A stretch of 64,000 bases of DNA from Fidelibacterota bacterium 408169 (GCA_002256485.1 NNSG01000012.1:1-64000); one strand, 5' to 3'; counted from the stretch's first letter, positions 18,643-27,250 are shown. Notes: generated by a model not told the origin, from the sequence alone. Translations and numbers: made by a program.

Positions 18643-19676
18643 GCAAGTTGGATTATAAATCAGCTGGTGTAAATATCGACGCTGGCAATGAAGTAGTCGA
18701 TCGCATCAAGGATGGGGTGAAGTCCACCTTTGCGCCCAATGTGCTAACGGGTCTAGGCAGTTTTGGATCATTATATGATTTAAAACCTATTTTAGAAAAT
18801 TATGATCACCCTGTTATGGTTCAGAGCATTGATGGTGTTGGAACAAAAACTATCATTGCGCGAAAAATGAAAAAATTTGATACCATCGGTATTGATTTAT
18901 TGAGCGCAGCTGCAAACGATATTTTGGTCATGGGCGCTAGGCCGCTCACCTTTCTTGATTATATCGCTAATGATAAACTGAAACCAGAAATTGTAGAAGA
19001 AATTGTGTCCGGTATGGTGAAAGCCTGCAAAGAAACAGGCGTATCTTTAGTAGGCGGCGAAACAGCAGAAATGCCGGACACTTATCTTCCCGGAGAACAC
19101 GACCTTGTGGGCATCGTCACCGGTGTGGTGGAAAAAGATAAAATTATTACGGGCGAAAATATCCGGCCGGGACAAGTTGTGTTGGGATTTCCTTCCAATG
19201 GATTGCACACCAACGGCTATTCATTCGCTCGAAAACTCTTTTTTGAAATTGGCGGATATGATGTGAATGATACCATCCCAGAATTAGAAAAATCAGTTGG
19301 ACTCACGTTACTAGAACCCCATATTAATTATACGAATCATGTATTTGCGGCGCTGGGTGCAGGCATAGATATGAAGGGCATTGCCCATATTACCGGCGGC
19401 GGACTGGTGGAAAACATCCCGCGAATTTTACCGGACGGTTGCGGTGTGGAAATAAGAAAAGGGTCTTGGCCCAGCCTTCCTGTGTTTGATGTGATGCAAT
19501 CCATCGGAAATGTGGATGATGATGAAATGGCCCGCGCATTCAATATGGGTATCGGCATGGTCTTTATCGTGGATGCGAATGATGTAGTTACTGTAAAAGA
19601 TGCGCTGAAAGATTTGACAGATGTTTTTGAAATCGGTTTTGTTGTGAATGGAGAAAAGCATGTTTCAATTAAATAA
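18639..19676 (+). CDS. purM: AIR synthase
   Basis: 345 residues, normal length. It closes FGAM to AIR with ATP. Family motifs DYKSAGVNIDAGNEVVDRIK at the N-terminus, SIDGVGTKT (about 69-77), and GGETAEMPDTYLPGEHD (about 138-154) are intact. The ATGA overlap with purL shows translational coupling. Its stop codon overlaps the left edge of a palindromic repeat (19676-19742), beyond which purQ starts. Confidence 0.97.
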   Translation: MSKLDYKSAGVNIDAGNEVVDRIKDGVKSTFAPNVLTGLGSFGSLYDLKPILENYDHPVMVQSIDGVGTKTIIARKMKKFDTIGIDLLSAAANDILVMGARPLTFLDYIANDKLKPEIVEEIVSGMVKACKETGVSLVGGETAEMPDTYLPGEHDLVGIVTGVVEKDKIITGENIRPGQVVLGFPSNGLHTNGYSFARKLFFEIGGYDVNDTIPELEKSVGLTLLEPHINYTNHVFAALGAGIDMKGIAHITGGGLVENIPRILPDGCGVEIRKGSWPSLPVFDVMQSIGNVDDDEMARAFNMGIGMVFIVDANDVVTVKDALKDLTDVFEIGFVVNGEKHVSIK

Positions 19677-19742
19677 GCCACAGAGAACACAGAGCTTAAT
19701 GAGAAAAATATTTCAAGAGTTTTCTCTGTGAACTCTGTGGCT
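19676..19742. repeat. Purine-cluster palindromic repeat, copy 1 (full)
   Basis: AGCCACAGAG...CACAGAG on the left and CTCTGTG...CTCTGTGGCT on the right, about 67 bp, able to fold into a long hairpin. It spans the purM stop and the purQ start: both GTG codons that can start purQ (19728 and 19737, in frame) lie in the right arm. At least four more full or near-full copies and two half copies lie in this cluster. Confidence 0.85.
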
Positions 19743-20993
19743 CAAATAGCTATCATCCAATTCCCCGGTTCCAATACGGAGCGTGAAACACTCATGGCCT
19801 GTCGACGTGTGGGACTAAATCCGGTAGAATTTTTATGGAATGAATCAGCCGAATCATTATCCGATTTTGATGGCTATGTGATCGTGGGCGGGTTTTCCTA
19901 CGAAGACCGATCTCGGGCCGGCGTCATCGCAGCCTTGGACCCCATCATGAAGCAGATCAAAGTTGAAGCGGATAAAGGGAAACCTGTGTTAGGCATTTGT
20001 AACGGGGCCCAAATATTGGTAGAAAGCGGTCTCGTCCCGGGGCTTAATGATGGCCGTGTGGGTATGGCCCTGACGGATAACAAACGGGTGAAAGGCGGTC
20101 ACGTGGTTGGGATCGGTTATTATAACACATGGTCCAATTTAAAGATGTCCGCACCACCAATCCGCTGTGCATTCACGCGCCACTTAAAGACTGACAATTT
20201 TATCAATATTCCTTTAGCCCATGGCGAAGGTCGATTTATTATTCCAGACGAACTCTTGGAAAAAATGATTATGAATGATCAGACGGTGTTTCGCTATTGT
20301 GATAATGATGGAAACGTGGTGGATGAATTCCCCACCAACCCAAACGGGTCCATGCACAATCTGGCAGCAGTGTGCAACCCAAAGGGGAACGTAATGGCCA
20401 TGATGCCCCATCCGGAGCGGACGGAAAAGGGTGATGCTATTTTTTCATCCATGAAAGAATTTATTGAGAAGAACAACCCTGTCACCGATCACACCTTATC
20501 CTTTGAGCGTCCCCATTATAATGTGGGAAACTATACACCAACCCCCAACGCCACCGAATGGATCATTGATATGATCATCACAGACAATGAAGCGGCGTCC
20601 GTCCATAATGCGCTGGATCATTTGGGGCACGATGTGACCATCACACGACAGAACCACTGGGAAATATCCACGGACGGCAACCGAAATGACATCCTGAAAA
20701 AAATTGATGCCACGGGGGAACTTTATAACTCGAACAAAGAATTCATTAGCGACATTCAGACCGATGAAAACATCGCATCCTTCCTGGTGCGGCAAAAAGA
20801 AGACATGCACGGGCGGGCGAAATTTGAATCTCTGACCGAACGATTTGAAATTACCGAACTCGCTGAATTAAAACGCGGTGTCATATGGAATGTGACCGTA
20901 AACGGCGGTAATTTTGAAGTTGTTTTGGAAAACATGTTGAACACTCACATACTATACAATCCACTATCTCATGAATGCTATCGGATTAAATAA
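19728..20993 (+). CDS. purQ: FGAM synthase glutaminase PurQ fused to a PurS-like C-terminus
   Basis: 421 residues, against about 225-260 for PurQ alone. Residues 5-250 are the class I glutamine amidotransferase: IIQFPGSNTERE, the nucleophile elbow GICNGAQ (Cys91) and MMPHPE (His228, Glu230). It frees ammonia from glutamine for PurL. Residues about 277-421 are extra. They read as one or two ferredoxin-like units ending in NTHILYNPLSHECYRIK, which resembles the end of PurS (LxNPxxExYxxx). PurS bridges PurL and PurQ and is missing elsewhere in the cluster. The GTG start lies inside a palindromic repeat; GTG 19737 is an equal candidate. Confidence 0.9.
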   Translation: MNSVAQIAIIQFPGSNTERETLMACRRVGLNPVEFLWNESAESLSDFDGYVIVGGFSYEDRSRAGVIAALDPIMKQIKVEADKGKPVLGICNGAQILVESGLVPGLNDGRVGMALTDNKRVKGGHVVGIGYYNTWSNLKMSAPPIRCAFTRHLKTDNFINIPLAHGEGRFIIPDELLEKMIMNDQTVFRYCDNDGNVVDEFPTNPNGSMHNLAAVCNPKGNVMAMMPHPERTEKGDAIFSSMKEFIEKNNPVTDHTLSFERPHYNVGNYTPTPNATEWIIDMIITDNEAASVHNALDHLGHDVTITRQNHWEISTDGNRNDILKKIDATGELYNSNKEFISDIQTDENIASFLVRQKEDMHGRAKFESLTERFEITELAELKRGVIWNVTVNGGNFEVVLENMLNTHILYNPLSHECYRIK

Positions 20994-21432
20994 AAAATTC
21001 TTTTTGGGCACAATGATTGTTTTCGGCTTTCTATTCCAAGCTTGCTCAAATCAAAGCTCAAAAGATGTTGAAAAGATAATTAATCAGCAAAATCAAATCT
21101 ATATGGATGGCTACAATCATAAAAACGCACAACTGGCGGTAGATATTCATACGGATGATGCGTTTGTAATGCCGCCGAACAATAAAATTTTGAGAAATAA
21201 AGAATCAATCAAAAAATTTATTGAAGATGATATTCAAAACGGTGTCCGTGATGTTGTATTTACCACATTAGAATTAAAGGTTGATGGATACTACGCTTAT
21301 GAAGTCGGAATGTCTACAATGAAAATTGGCGCTGCGATCGACACCGGGAAATACATTGTGATTTGGGAAAAACAACAAAATGGAGATTGGCTCATTAAAG
21401 CTGACATTTGGAATTCTGATATTCCTAAATAA
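20971..21432 (+). CDS. SnoaL/DUF4440-like lipoprotein
   Basis: 153 residues. A signal peptide ends in a lipobox (LFQACS, Cys25). The mature domain fits the nuclear-transport-factor-2-like DUF4440 fold: an N-terminal helix (VEKIINQQNQIYMDGY), DIHTDDAFVMPPN, and ending strands with VIWEKQQNGDWLIKADIWNS. Members are small ligand-binding or isomerase-like proteins; no role can be assigned. It starts inside the last 23 bp of purQ and ends 21 bp before purC, an odd passenger in a purine operon. Confidence 0.75.
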   Translation: MNAIGLNKKFFLGTMIVFGFLFQACSNQSSKDVEKIINQQNQIYMDGYNHKNAQLAVDIHTDDAFVMPPNNKILRNKESIKKFIEDDIQNGVRDVVFTTLELKVDGYYAYEVGMSTMKIGAAIDTGKYIVIWEKQQNGDWLIKADIWNSDIPK

Positions 21433-21453
21433 AGTCAATCAAATTAAAACGAT

Positions 21454-22440
21454 ATGAATGCTATAGAATCAACTAAACACTACAAAGGCCGCATCAAAGC
21501 GGAGTTGAATAATACATTAACTAAAACTAGTTTGACCGCCGGGACCAAAAAAACCGGAAAGGTCCGGGATCAGTATGACTTAGGCGATAAAGTTGCGCTC
21601 ATTACCACAGATCGCCAAAGTGCGTTTGACCGGGTGCTGGCGTCTATTCCATTCAAAGGGCAGGTGCTGAATCTCACCAGCGCTTGGTGGTTTGAACAAA
21701 CCAAGGAGATTATCCTCAACCAGGTGATTGACGTTCCTGATCCCAATGTAACATTGGCTAAAAAATGCGATGTTTTTCCCATTGAGTTTGTCGTCCGTGG
21801 ATACATTACCGGCAGCACCAGCACGTCTCTCTGGACCGTGTACAACAACGGCGACCGGGAATATTGCGGAAACGTTTTACCTGAAGGATTGAAGAAAAAC
21901 CAGAAGCTGGCGGAAAACATGCTCACACCAACCACAAAGGAAGAGCATCACGACCGCCCCATCGCACCGCCGGAAATTGTGAGCGAAGGCTGGATGACCC
22001 AGGAAGACTGGGATTATTGCAGTCGGAAGGCGCTTGAATTGTTTGCGTTCGGACAAAAAAAAGCGGCAGAGAATGGCATGATCTTGGTGGATACCAAATA
22101 TGAAATGGGCCGGGATGCAGATGGGAACATTGTGCTCATTGATGAAATCCATACACCAGATTCAAGCCGTTACTGGATAGCTGAAACATACGATGAGCGG
22201 ATGGCTGCGGGACAAGAGCCACAGAATATTGATAAAGAATTTTTACGATTATGGTTTGTGGATAATTGTGATCCGTATAACGATGAAGTGCTTCCTGAAG
22301 CACCGGAAGAATTGGTGGTAGAATTATCTAGTCGGTACATTTATCTCTATGAGACCATCACTGGTGGGGTATTCCCCTTCCCGGATACAGGTAAATCAGT
22401 TAACGAAAGAATTAACGAAAACTTAAAAGACTATTTATAA
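21454..22440 (+). CDS. purC: SAICAR synthetase
   Basis: 328 residues, the longer SAICAR synthetase form (short bacterial enzymes are about 240). It joins CAIR and aspartate with ATP. The motifs GKVRDQYDLGDKVALITTDR, FVVRGYITGSTSTSLWTVY and LVDTKYEMGRDADGNIVLID are intact. It sits one step after class II PurE in the pathway and just before it in gene order. The 3' end abuts a half copy of the palindromic repeat. Confidence 0.96.
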   Translation: MNAIESTKHYKGRIKAELNNTLTKTSLTAGTKKTGKVRDQYDLGDKVALITTDRQSAFDRVLASIPFKGQVLNLTSAWWFEQTKEIILNQVIDVPDPNVTLAKKCDVFPIEFVVRGYITGSTSTSLWTVYNNGDREYCGNVLPEGLKKNQKLAENMLTPTTKEEHHDRPIAPPEIVSEGWMTQEDWDYCSRKALELFAFGQKKAAENGMILVDTKYEMGRDADGNIVLIDEIHTPDSSRYWIAETYDERMAAGQEPQNIDKEFLRLWFVDNCDPYNDEVLPEAPEELVVELSSRYIYLYETITGGVFPFPDTGKSVNERINENLKDYL

Positions 22441-22461
22441 GCCACAGAGTTCACAGAGAAA
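22441..22461. repeat. Purine-cluster palindromic repeat, left-arm half copy
   Basis: GCCACAGAGTTCACAGAGAA is the left arm only. A near-complete variant lies at 22623-22676, so the small gene at 22463 sits between the two. Confidence 0.7.
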
Positions 22462-22462
22462 A

Positions 22463-22622
22463 ATGAGTAAAGATAAAAAAAAACGAAAACGCTGTGGGTA
22501 TTGGGGTTGCGATGGGTGTTACTTTTGGCGTGGGAATCAGGACGGCTTTCGTAAATATCGCGATTTTAGCCGCTATTGGAACAAACTATCCACAATTATT
22601 TGATAAAATTGATAATAAATAA
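22463..22622 (+). pseudogene. Frameshifted small glycine-rich membrane protein
   Basis: From ATG 22463 the frame MSKDKKK leads into a stop after 46 codons. If one A is removed from the nine-A run (22475-22483), the reading becomes MSKDKKNENAVGIGVAMG and continues as a hydrophobic glycine-rich segment (GVTFGVGI, then NIAILAAIG) ending in FDKIDNK at 22622, about 51 residues. That product looks like a genuine single-membrane-pass protein. The break could be a real mutation, a homopolymer sequencing error, or transcriptional slippage that restores the frame. Function unknown. Confidence 0.55.
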
Positions 22623-22676
22623 CCGCAGGAACATAGAGTTTTAATACTTTTCTCTGTGAACTCTGTGGCTCTGCGG
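22623..22676. repeat. Purine-cluster palindromic repeat, variant copy
   Basis: CCGCAG...ATAGAG on the left pairs with CTCTGTG...CTCTGTGGCTCTGCGG on the right. The right arm contains GTG codons in frame with purE, but purE has a better start at 22695. Confidence 0.75.
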
Positions 22677-22694
22677 CAAGAAAAAGGAAATAAA

Positions 22695-23081
22695 ATGAAA
22701 ACAATTATTATTATGGGCTCAACTTCAGATGAACCCCACGCAAAAAAGATCACCGACAAATTAAACGACTACGGCATTGGCTGGGAACAGCATGCAGCGT
22801 CGGCCCACAAGCAGCCGTTGAAAGTTTTGGAAATTTTGGAAAACAACAAAGATGGCAAAGACATTGTTTACATCACCATTGCTGGTCGTTCTAATGCATT
22901 GTCCGGATTTGTGGCAGCGAATTCAGAATTCCCCACCTTAGGATGCCCGCCCTTTTCTGATAAAGCAGATATGCTGGTGAACATCCACTCTACCCTGCAA
23001 ATGCCCAGCAACACTCCGGTCTTGACCGTTCTTGATCCAGGAAATTGTGCATTAGCCGTAAAGCGGATTTTTGGTATTTAG
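22695..23081 (+). CDS. purE: AIR carboxylase, class II PurE
   Basis: 128 residues from the ATG that follows AAAAGGAAATAAA; a longer frame begins inside a palindromic repeat and is unlikely. The motifs GSTSDEPHA (8-16), ASAHKQPL and especially IAGRSNALSG with FPTLGCPPF match the class II enzyme of animals and Treponema rather than bacterial class I (which has AGGAAHLPG). Class II PurE adds CO2 directly to AIR to give CAIR, so it needs no PurK. No purK is present in the cluster, which fits. It is followed by an accessory insert before purB. Confidence 0.9.
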   Translation: MKTIIIMGSTSDEPHAKKITDKLNDYGIGWEQHAASAHKQPLKVLEILENNKDGKDIVYITIAGRSNALSGFVAANSEFPTLGCPPFSDKADMLVNIHSTLQMPSNTPVLTVLDPGNCALAVKRIFGI

Positions 23082-23126
23082 CCAAAAAACAAATGAGTAT
23101 ATTTTAAATAATAAGGAGAAACAAGA

Positions 23127-23516
23127 ATGAGCGTAACGCATGAAATCCCAGATCTAACAAATATCAATGTTCAGATAGCAAATACATATTCTCATGTCGT
23201 TCGAGCTGGGGATGTTTTATATGTATCTGGCCAAGCTGGCGTAGATTATAATTCGGGTGAGCTCGTTGGTGACGATTTTGAATCACAAGCTCGACAAGCA
23301 TTTAATAACATTTCAACATTGCTTGAGAATTGCGGAAGTAATATGAGTAACGTTGTTAAAACAACAGTTTGGCTGTGCGATGCAAATAATTTTGCAAAAT
23401 TAAATGAGCTCTTTGTTGAATTTTTTCCTAAAAATCCACCGGCTAGATCAACGCCGATTGTTGGTATGCCAATTGATGGGATACACATTTCCATAGAATG
23501 TATCGCTCTGGTCTAA
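23127..23516 (+). CDS. RidA/YjgF-family protein
   Basis: 129 residues. The motifs YSHVVRAGDVLYVSGQAGVD and the C-terminal RSTPIVGMPIDGIHISIECIA fit the RidA superfamily, whose archetype hydrolyses reactive enamines and imines made by PLP enzymes. The conserved Arg near the end that binds the substrate carboxylate (ARSTPIVG) is present. A strong AAGGAG site precedes the ATG. It lies in the insert between purE and purB and may have been acquired as a unit with the next two genes. Substrate unknown. Confidence 0.85.
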   Translation: MSVTHEIPDLTNINVQIANTYSHVVRAGDVLYVSGQAGVDYNSGELVGDDFESQARQAFNNISTLLENCGSNMSNVVKTTVWLCDANNFAKLNELFVEFFPKNPPARSTPIVGMPIDGIHISIECIALV

Positions 23517-23563
23517 ATCCATCAACATGAACACTCATTCAATTATTAAATAAGGAGAGCAAT

Positions 23564-23824
23564 ATGAAACCAATAATAAACGTTGATGATTTGACTGAAT
23601 TCAAAGGACATAATCGCGGTGGCTTTAGTGCCCAATACGCAGATGTCGGTGGTAAAATAGGCGCAAATCAATTAGGGTATAATATTACCATAATTCCACC
23701 TGGTAAAAAATCTTGGCCATTCCATAATCATCATGTAAGTGAAGAAATGTTTCTTATTTTAGATGGAACAGGTGTTTTAAGGTATGGAGAAAATAATTAC
23801 CCAATAAAAATGGATGTATTGTGA
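23564..23824 (+). pseudogene. Truncated cupin-domain protein
   Basis: 86 residues ending abruptly within the cupin fold. The first metal-binding motif is present (PFHNHHVSEEMFLILDGTG, with two His and a Glu), but the second motif, normally about 20-30 residues further on, is lost after GENNYPIKMDVL. Relatives of this kind are usually about 150 residues. The break falls just before the ribosome binding site of the next gene, so a deletion during insertion of that gene is a likely cause. The remainder may not be functional. Confidence 0.7.
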
Positions 23825-23861
23825 AAGTGACAAAAAGTTATTAGAAAAAAAAGGAGATTTT

Positions 23862-25445
23862 ATGCAATCAGAAACAAGATTGATCAAAGTAATTATTTTA
23901 TTAAGTTTCAGTTTATTTGTAATGCAAAACATTTATGCTGAAATTAGGCAGATGGAACCGGTAATTCTAATAGGAACTGATTTACCTGATGTGTATGATG
24001 TTCCGATAGATCAAATTCAATTATTCGTAAACAGAGATGATCTTTGGGTCCAAATACCTATGCAGATTGATGAAAGATCTACTGCCGGCTCATTATATGA
24101 GGATGATGACGGATTATGGGATGAAAATGATGAACTTGTCTTCCAGCCCCAAGACGGTGGAGCAAGTGTTTTGGCTTCAAATTGGATTGAGGATACAGAA
24201 TCACAAAGCAATTCAAGATACAAAATAGCAGTAAATGATCCGGCAGAAAATGATTATACATTTGTCTATTTATATTACTCAAGCACAATTGAAGATACTG
24301 TCTCAACGAGTTATATTTCGTATAATGACGAGGAAGATGCAATCATCACAGAAGATTACAAAATAGGTTTTGATGATCAAAAATTGTTTTGGGATGAATT
24401 TCGATTTAAAGAAGGTATTGACTTTTCCAACGATTTAATGGATAGAGAAAAGATGAGAATTAATGGAACAGTTTGGCCTTTCCCTGAATATACTCTATCG
24501 GAAAATGATTTTTCACCAATAGATTATTGGGTTAAATCCGGCAAAATACGAGTAATGCGTAAAGTGCAAAATGAAGTCTCTGTATATGGCATAACTCAAA
24601 CAACAGAAGCAGAAAAACATTTTTACAGATCTTTTCTTCAAGTGCCGGATCTTACCATTTCAGTTGATGAATCTGCAGGTGTAACTATGATCAGAAGGTC
24701 TTATGATCTAAGTTCCGAATCTGTGGGAGCAATTATTTCTACATCAAATAATGAATTCATTTTAGTTGATGGAAATCCTGATCCCAACGTTCAAACTGAT
24801 ATCGAATTATCTGAAATGTCTCACTATTGGATAAAAATGGATTTTGAAAACAAATCTTTAGTAACTGTTAGTGATTTTTCAGGAATTTCAGATGATTTCC
24901 TTTTATACTATTATGATAACAGTTCCGGTGGGACGAATGACGGAACTGACGACACAGGTGATATGGCTTCTTACGGTGACACAGGAATGAGATTCAATAA
25001 TCCTAATGCCGGTGAGCATATAATTAAAACTAACATTTATGCAAGTATTGAAAATGATTTATCCGGGATTACTTGTCAGAGTTATTTTGATAATTCTTTT
25101 GAATGCGAAATAAATGAAGAAGTATATGTTCCTGTAGGAATTTCTAACGATGATGTATGTCTTTCGTCTAATATTTCGCTTTCAAACTACCCCAATCCTT
25201 TTAACCCATCTACGACAATAAAGTTTTATTTGCCAACAAATTCTTTTGTAGATTTATCAATTTTTAACATAAAAGGACAAAAAATAAAACAGTTGATAAA
25301 AGAAGAAACTCCTAAAGGCATCAAATCAGTTGTTTGGAATGGAAAAGATGAAACAGGAAATTTTGTAAGTTCAGGGATTTATTTGTATCAAATACAAACC
25401 GATCAAGATCAAGTATCAATAAAAAGAATGATTCTTATGAAATAA
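23862..25445 (+). CDS. Secreted surface protein with a T9SS-type C-terminal sorting domain
   Basis: 527 residues from ATG 23862, preceded by AAAAGGAG; the in-frame ATG at 23814 lies in the cupin remnant. A signal peptide (core about 9-21, ending NIYAE) is followed by an acidic beta-rich body with Asp-rich loops. The C-terminal 85 residues have NYPNPFNPSTTIKFYLP, SIFNIKGQKIKQL and SSGIYLYQI. This is the FlgD-like/type A sorting domain used by the type IX system or related export routes in FCB bacteria. The body resembles no enzyme I know. It may be a surface structural protein or hydrolase. It lies inside the purine cluster. Confidence 0.85.
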   Translation: MQSETRLIKVIILLSFSLFVMQNIYAEIRQMEPVILIGTDLPDVYDVPIDQIQLFVNRDDLWVQIPMQIDERSTAGSLYEDDDGLWDENDELVFQPQDGGASVLASNWIEDTESQSNSRYKIAVNDPAENDYTFVYLYYSSTIEDTVSTSYISYNDEEDAIITEDYKIGFDDQKLFWDEFRFKEGIDFSNDLMDREKMRINGTVWPFPEYTLSENDFSPIDYWVKSGKIRVMRKVQNEVSVYGITQTTEAEKHFYRSFLQVPDLTISVDESAGVTMIRRSYDLSSESVGAIISTSNNEFILVDGNPDPNVQTDIELSEMSHYWIKMDFENKSLVTVSDFSGISDDFLLYYYDNSSGGTNDGTDDTGDMASYGDTGMRFNNPNAGEHIIKTNIYASIENDLSGITCQSYFDNSFECEINEEVYVPVGISNDDVCLSSNISLSNYPNPFNPSTTIKFYLPTNSFVDLSIFNIKGQKIKQLIKEETPKGIKSVVWNGKDETGNFVSSGIYLYQIQTDQDQVSIKRMILMK

Positions 25446-25449
25446 TAAT

Positions 25450-25575
25450 TGGGCATAACAAGCAACTCCACGCCAGAATTCGTATAAAAGTTTAGTGGTC
25501 ATTTTGGGCTGGAATTTCGTATGAAAGTTGGGAAGTAAATCAGGGATGGCGTGGCAGTTGCAAAACATTAGTGGC
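25450..25575. repeat. attC-like imperfect inverted repeat
   Basis: GCAACTCCACGCCA (25462-25475) and TGGCGTGGCAGTTGC (25547-25561) pair with one extra base. Between them two ~20-bp direct repeats run AGAATTCGTATAAAAGTT and GGAATTTCGTATGAAAGTT. The block begins GGGCATAACAAGC right after the gene end, like sites found behind cassette genes. The expected GTTRRRY box on the right is not clear. No gene is convincing in the 300-bp gap; a 23-codon frame at 25600 is too short to support. Confidence 0.45.
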
Positions 25576-25674
25576 ATTAAGGAGAAATGTGAGAATTAAT
25601 GAAAGACCCAAAAGCTATGGGAGAGTGGTTTGATAGCAAAAGGAAAGAATTTGAAGACATTGCAGAGTAATAAT

Positions 25675-25739
25675 AGCCACAGAGCACACATAGTTTCTGG
25701 GAAGTTTAATAAAGGTTTTTCTCTGTGATTTCTATGGCT
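25675..25739. repeat. Purine-cluster palindromic repeat, copy upstream of purB
   Basis: AGCCACAGAGCACACATAG on the left and CTCTGTGATTTCTATGGCT on the right, a slightly degraded full copy ending six bases before the purB ATG. Confidence 0.75.
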
Positions 25740-25744
25740 AAAAA

Positions 25745-27091
25745 ATGAACGCTTTAAACACCATTTCCCCGTTAGATGGCCGTTACGCAAATAGTGTAAA
25801 AGAGCTGTCTGAATATTTTTCAGAATCTGCGCTCATGCGCTATCGCCTAAAGGTTGAGGTTGAATATCTCATTGCATTGGGAAAAGAAAAAGGAATCAAA
25901 GGGTTTCCTCCCTTTACCCAAGACGAACAAGTTCGCCTGCGGAAGATATATGAAAATTTCAATTCTGGTGGCGCTGAAAAAGTAAAAGAGATCGAAACCA
26001 CCACCAATCATGACGTGAAAGCGGTTGAATACTATCTCCAGAGCAAGGTGAAAAAAACACTGCACCCTTGGATCCATTTTGCGCTTACATCTGAAGATGT
26101 AAATAATTTATCCTACACACTCATGTGGAAAGATGGGTTAAAACACGTTTACTTACCCTCGCTTCAATCGTTGAATAAAGAATTAAAAAAGCTGGCTCGT
26201 AGGTATAAAAATTCATCTATGCTGGCACTCACCCACGGACAACCAGCTACCCCAACTACATTCGGTAAAGAGTTGGCCGTATTCTGCGCTCGGCTGGATC
26301 GGCAGATCGATCAGATCAAATCCCATTCGTTATTGGGAAAATTCGGCGGCGCCACAGGAACCTGGTCTGCCCATATGGTTGCATACCCAAAAGTGAATTG
26401 GACAAGATTTGCTTCCATGTTCATTAAATCATTAGGGCTTGAGCCAAACCTAATCACCACCCAGATTGAACATCACGATTCTTTGGCAGAAAGTTTTCAT
26501 CAAGTAGTGCGGGTGAATTCTATTCTCACTGATCTTTGTAGGGATATGTGGGCTTACATCAGCCGCGGTATTCTCGGACAAAAGAAAGTGGCAGGTGAAG
26601 TAGGTTCATCCACTATGCCTCATAAAATCAATCCAATTCAATTTGAAAATGCGGAAGGAAATATGGGCGTCGCCAATGCGCTGCTAAATCATTTGGCTAC
26701 CAAACTACCCATTTCCAGAATGCAGCGGGATCTTACTGATTCCACCACATTGCGTAATCAAGGCGTTGCGCTCGGACATTCTTATTTAGCGCTGAAAAAT
26801 ATCCAAAAAGGGTTGGGCCGGATTACTATTAATAAAGTTCAAATGGAGAATGAGTTGGATGATCACTGGGAAGTATTAGCGGAAGCAATCCAAACCATTC
26901 TACGAAAAAACGGAAAGCAAGACGCCTACGAACAGCTTAAAGAACTGACCCGCGGACAATCTATTAATGTAGAATCTATGGCTGAATTTGTCTCCAGATT
27001 GAAAATTTCAGATGAAGATAAACGGATACTACTAAACCTAACGCCTGAATCTTATATCGGGTTGGCAAAAAAGTTAGTAGATTCATTATGA
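25745..27091 (+). CDS. purB: Adenylosuccinate lyase
   Basis: 448 residues. It removes fumarate from SAICAR and from adenylosuccinate, so it serves both IMP synthesis and the AMP branch. The superfamily signature GSSTMPHKINPIQFE is intact near residues 292-306, with the active-site stretches TSEDVNNLSYTL and LTHGQPATPTTFGKE. The form resembles the E. coli type in its N-terminal LNTISPLDGRYA. The ATG stands just past a palindromic repeat, and no strong ribosome binding site is seen. Confidence 0.96.
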   Translation: MNALNTISPLDGRYANSVKELSEYFSESALMRYRLKVEVEYLIALGKEKGIKGFPPFTQDEQVRLRKIYENFNSGGAEKVKEIETTTNHDVKAVEYYLQSKVKKTLHPWIHFALTSEDVNNLSYTLMWKDGLKHVYLPSLQSLNKELKKLARRYKNSSMLALTHGQPATPTTFGKELAVFCARLDRQIDQIKSHSLLGKFGGATGTWSAHMVAYPKVNWTRFASMFIKSLGLEPNLITTQIEHHDSLAESFHQVVRVNSILTDLCRDMWAYISRGILGQKKVAGEVGSSTMPHKINPIQFENAEGNMGVANALLNHLATKLPISRMQRDLTDSTTLRNQGVALGHSYLALKNIQKGLGRITINKVQMENELDDHWEVLAEAIQTILRKNGKQDAYEQLKELTRGQSINVESMAEFVSRLKISDEDKRILLNLTPESYIGLAKKLVDSL

Positions 27092-27136
27092 TCGCAAAAG
27101 ACCATAGCGCTTAACAATTAAAAATGAGGTAAACAA

Positions 27137-27250
27137 ATGGACACATTACATACATTGGGCGTCTTTTTTGCTGGAGTTGGTATTTTACTAATTGCCGTTG
27201 GTTTTGTATGGTGGGTTTCAATACAAAATGTGAAAGATAATGAAAAATAA
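27137..27250 (+). CDS. Small single-pass membrane protein
   Basis: 37 residues (MDTLHTLGVFF then a hydrophobic segment ending in WWVSIQN, and a charged tail). One membrane helix spans about 7-28. A GAGG site lies 8 bp before the ATG. Its place between purB and purF echoes the broken small membrane gene between purC and purE. Unknown function; below the size that automated callers usually keep. Confidence 0.5.
   Translation: MDTLHTLGVFFAGVGILLIAVGFVWWVSIQNVKDNEK

Noticed and set aside
25600-25671. 23-codon ORF reading MKDPKAMGEWF
   Set aside because: Too short, and no homology that I recognise; likely chance.
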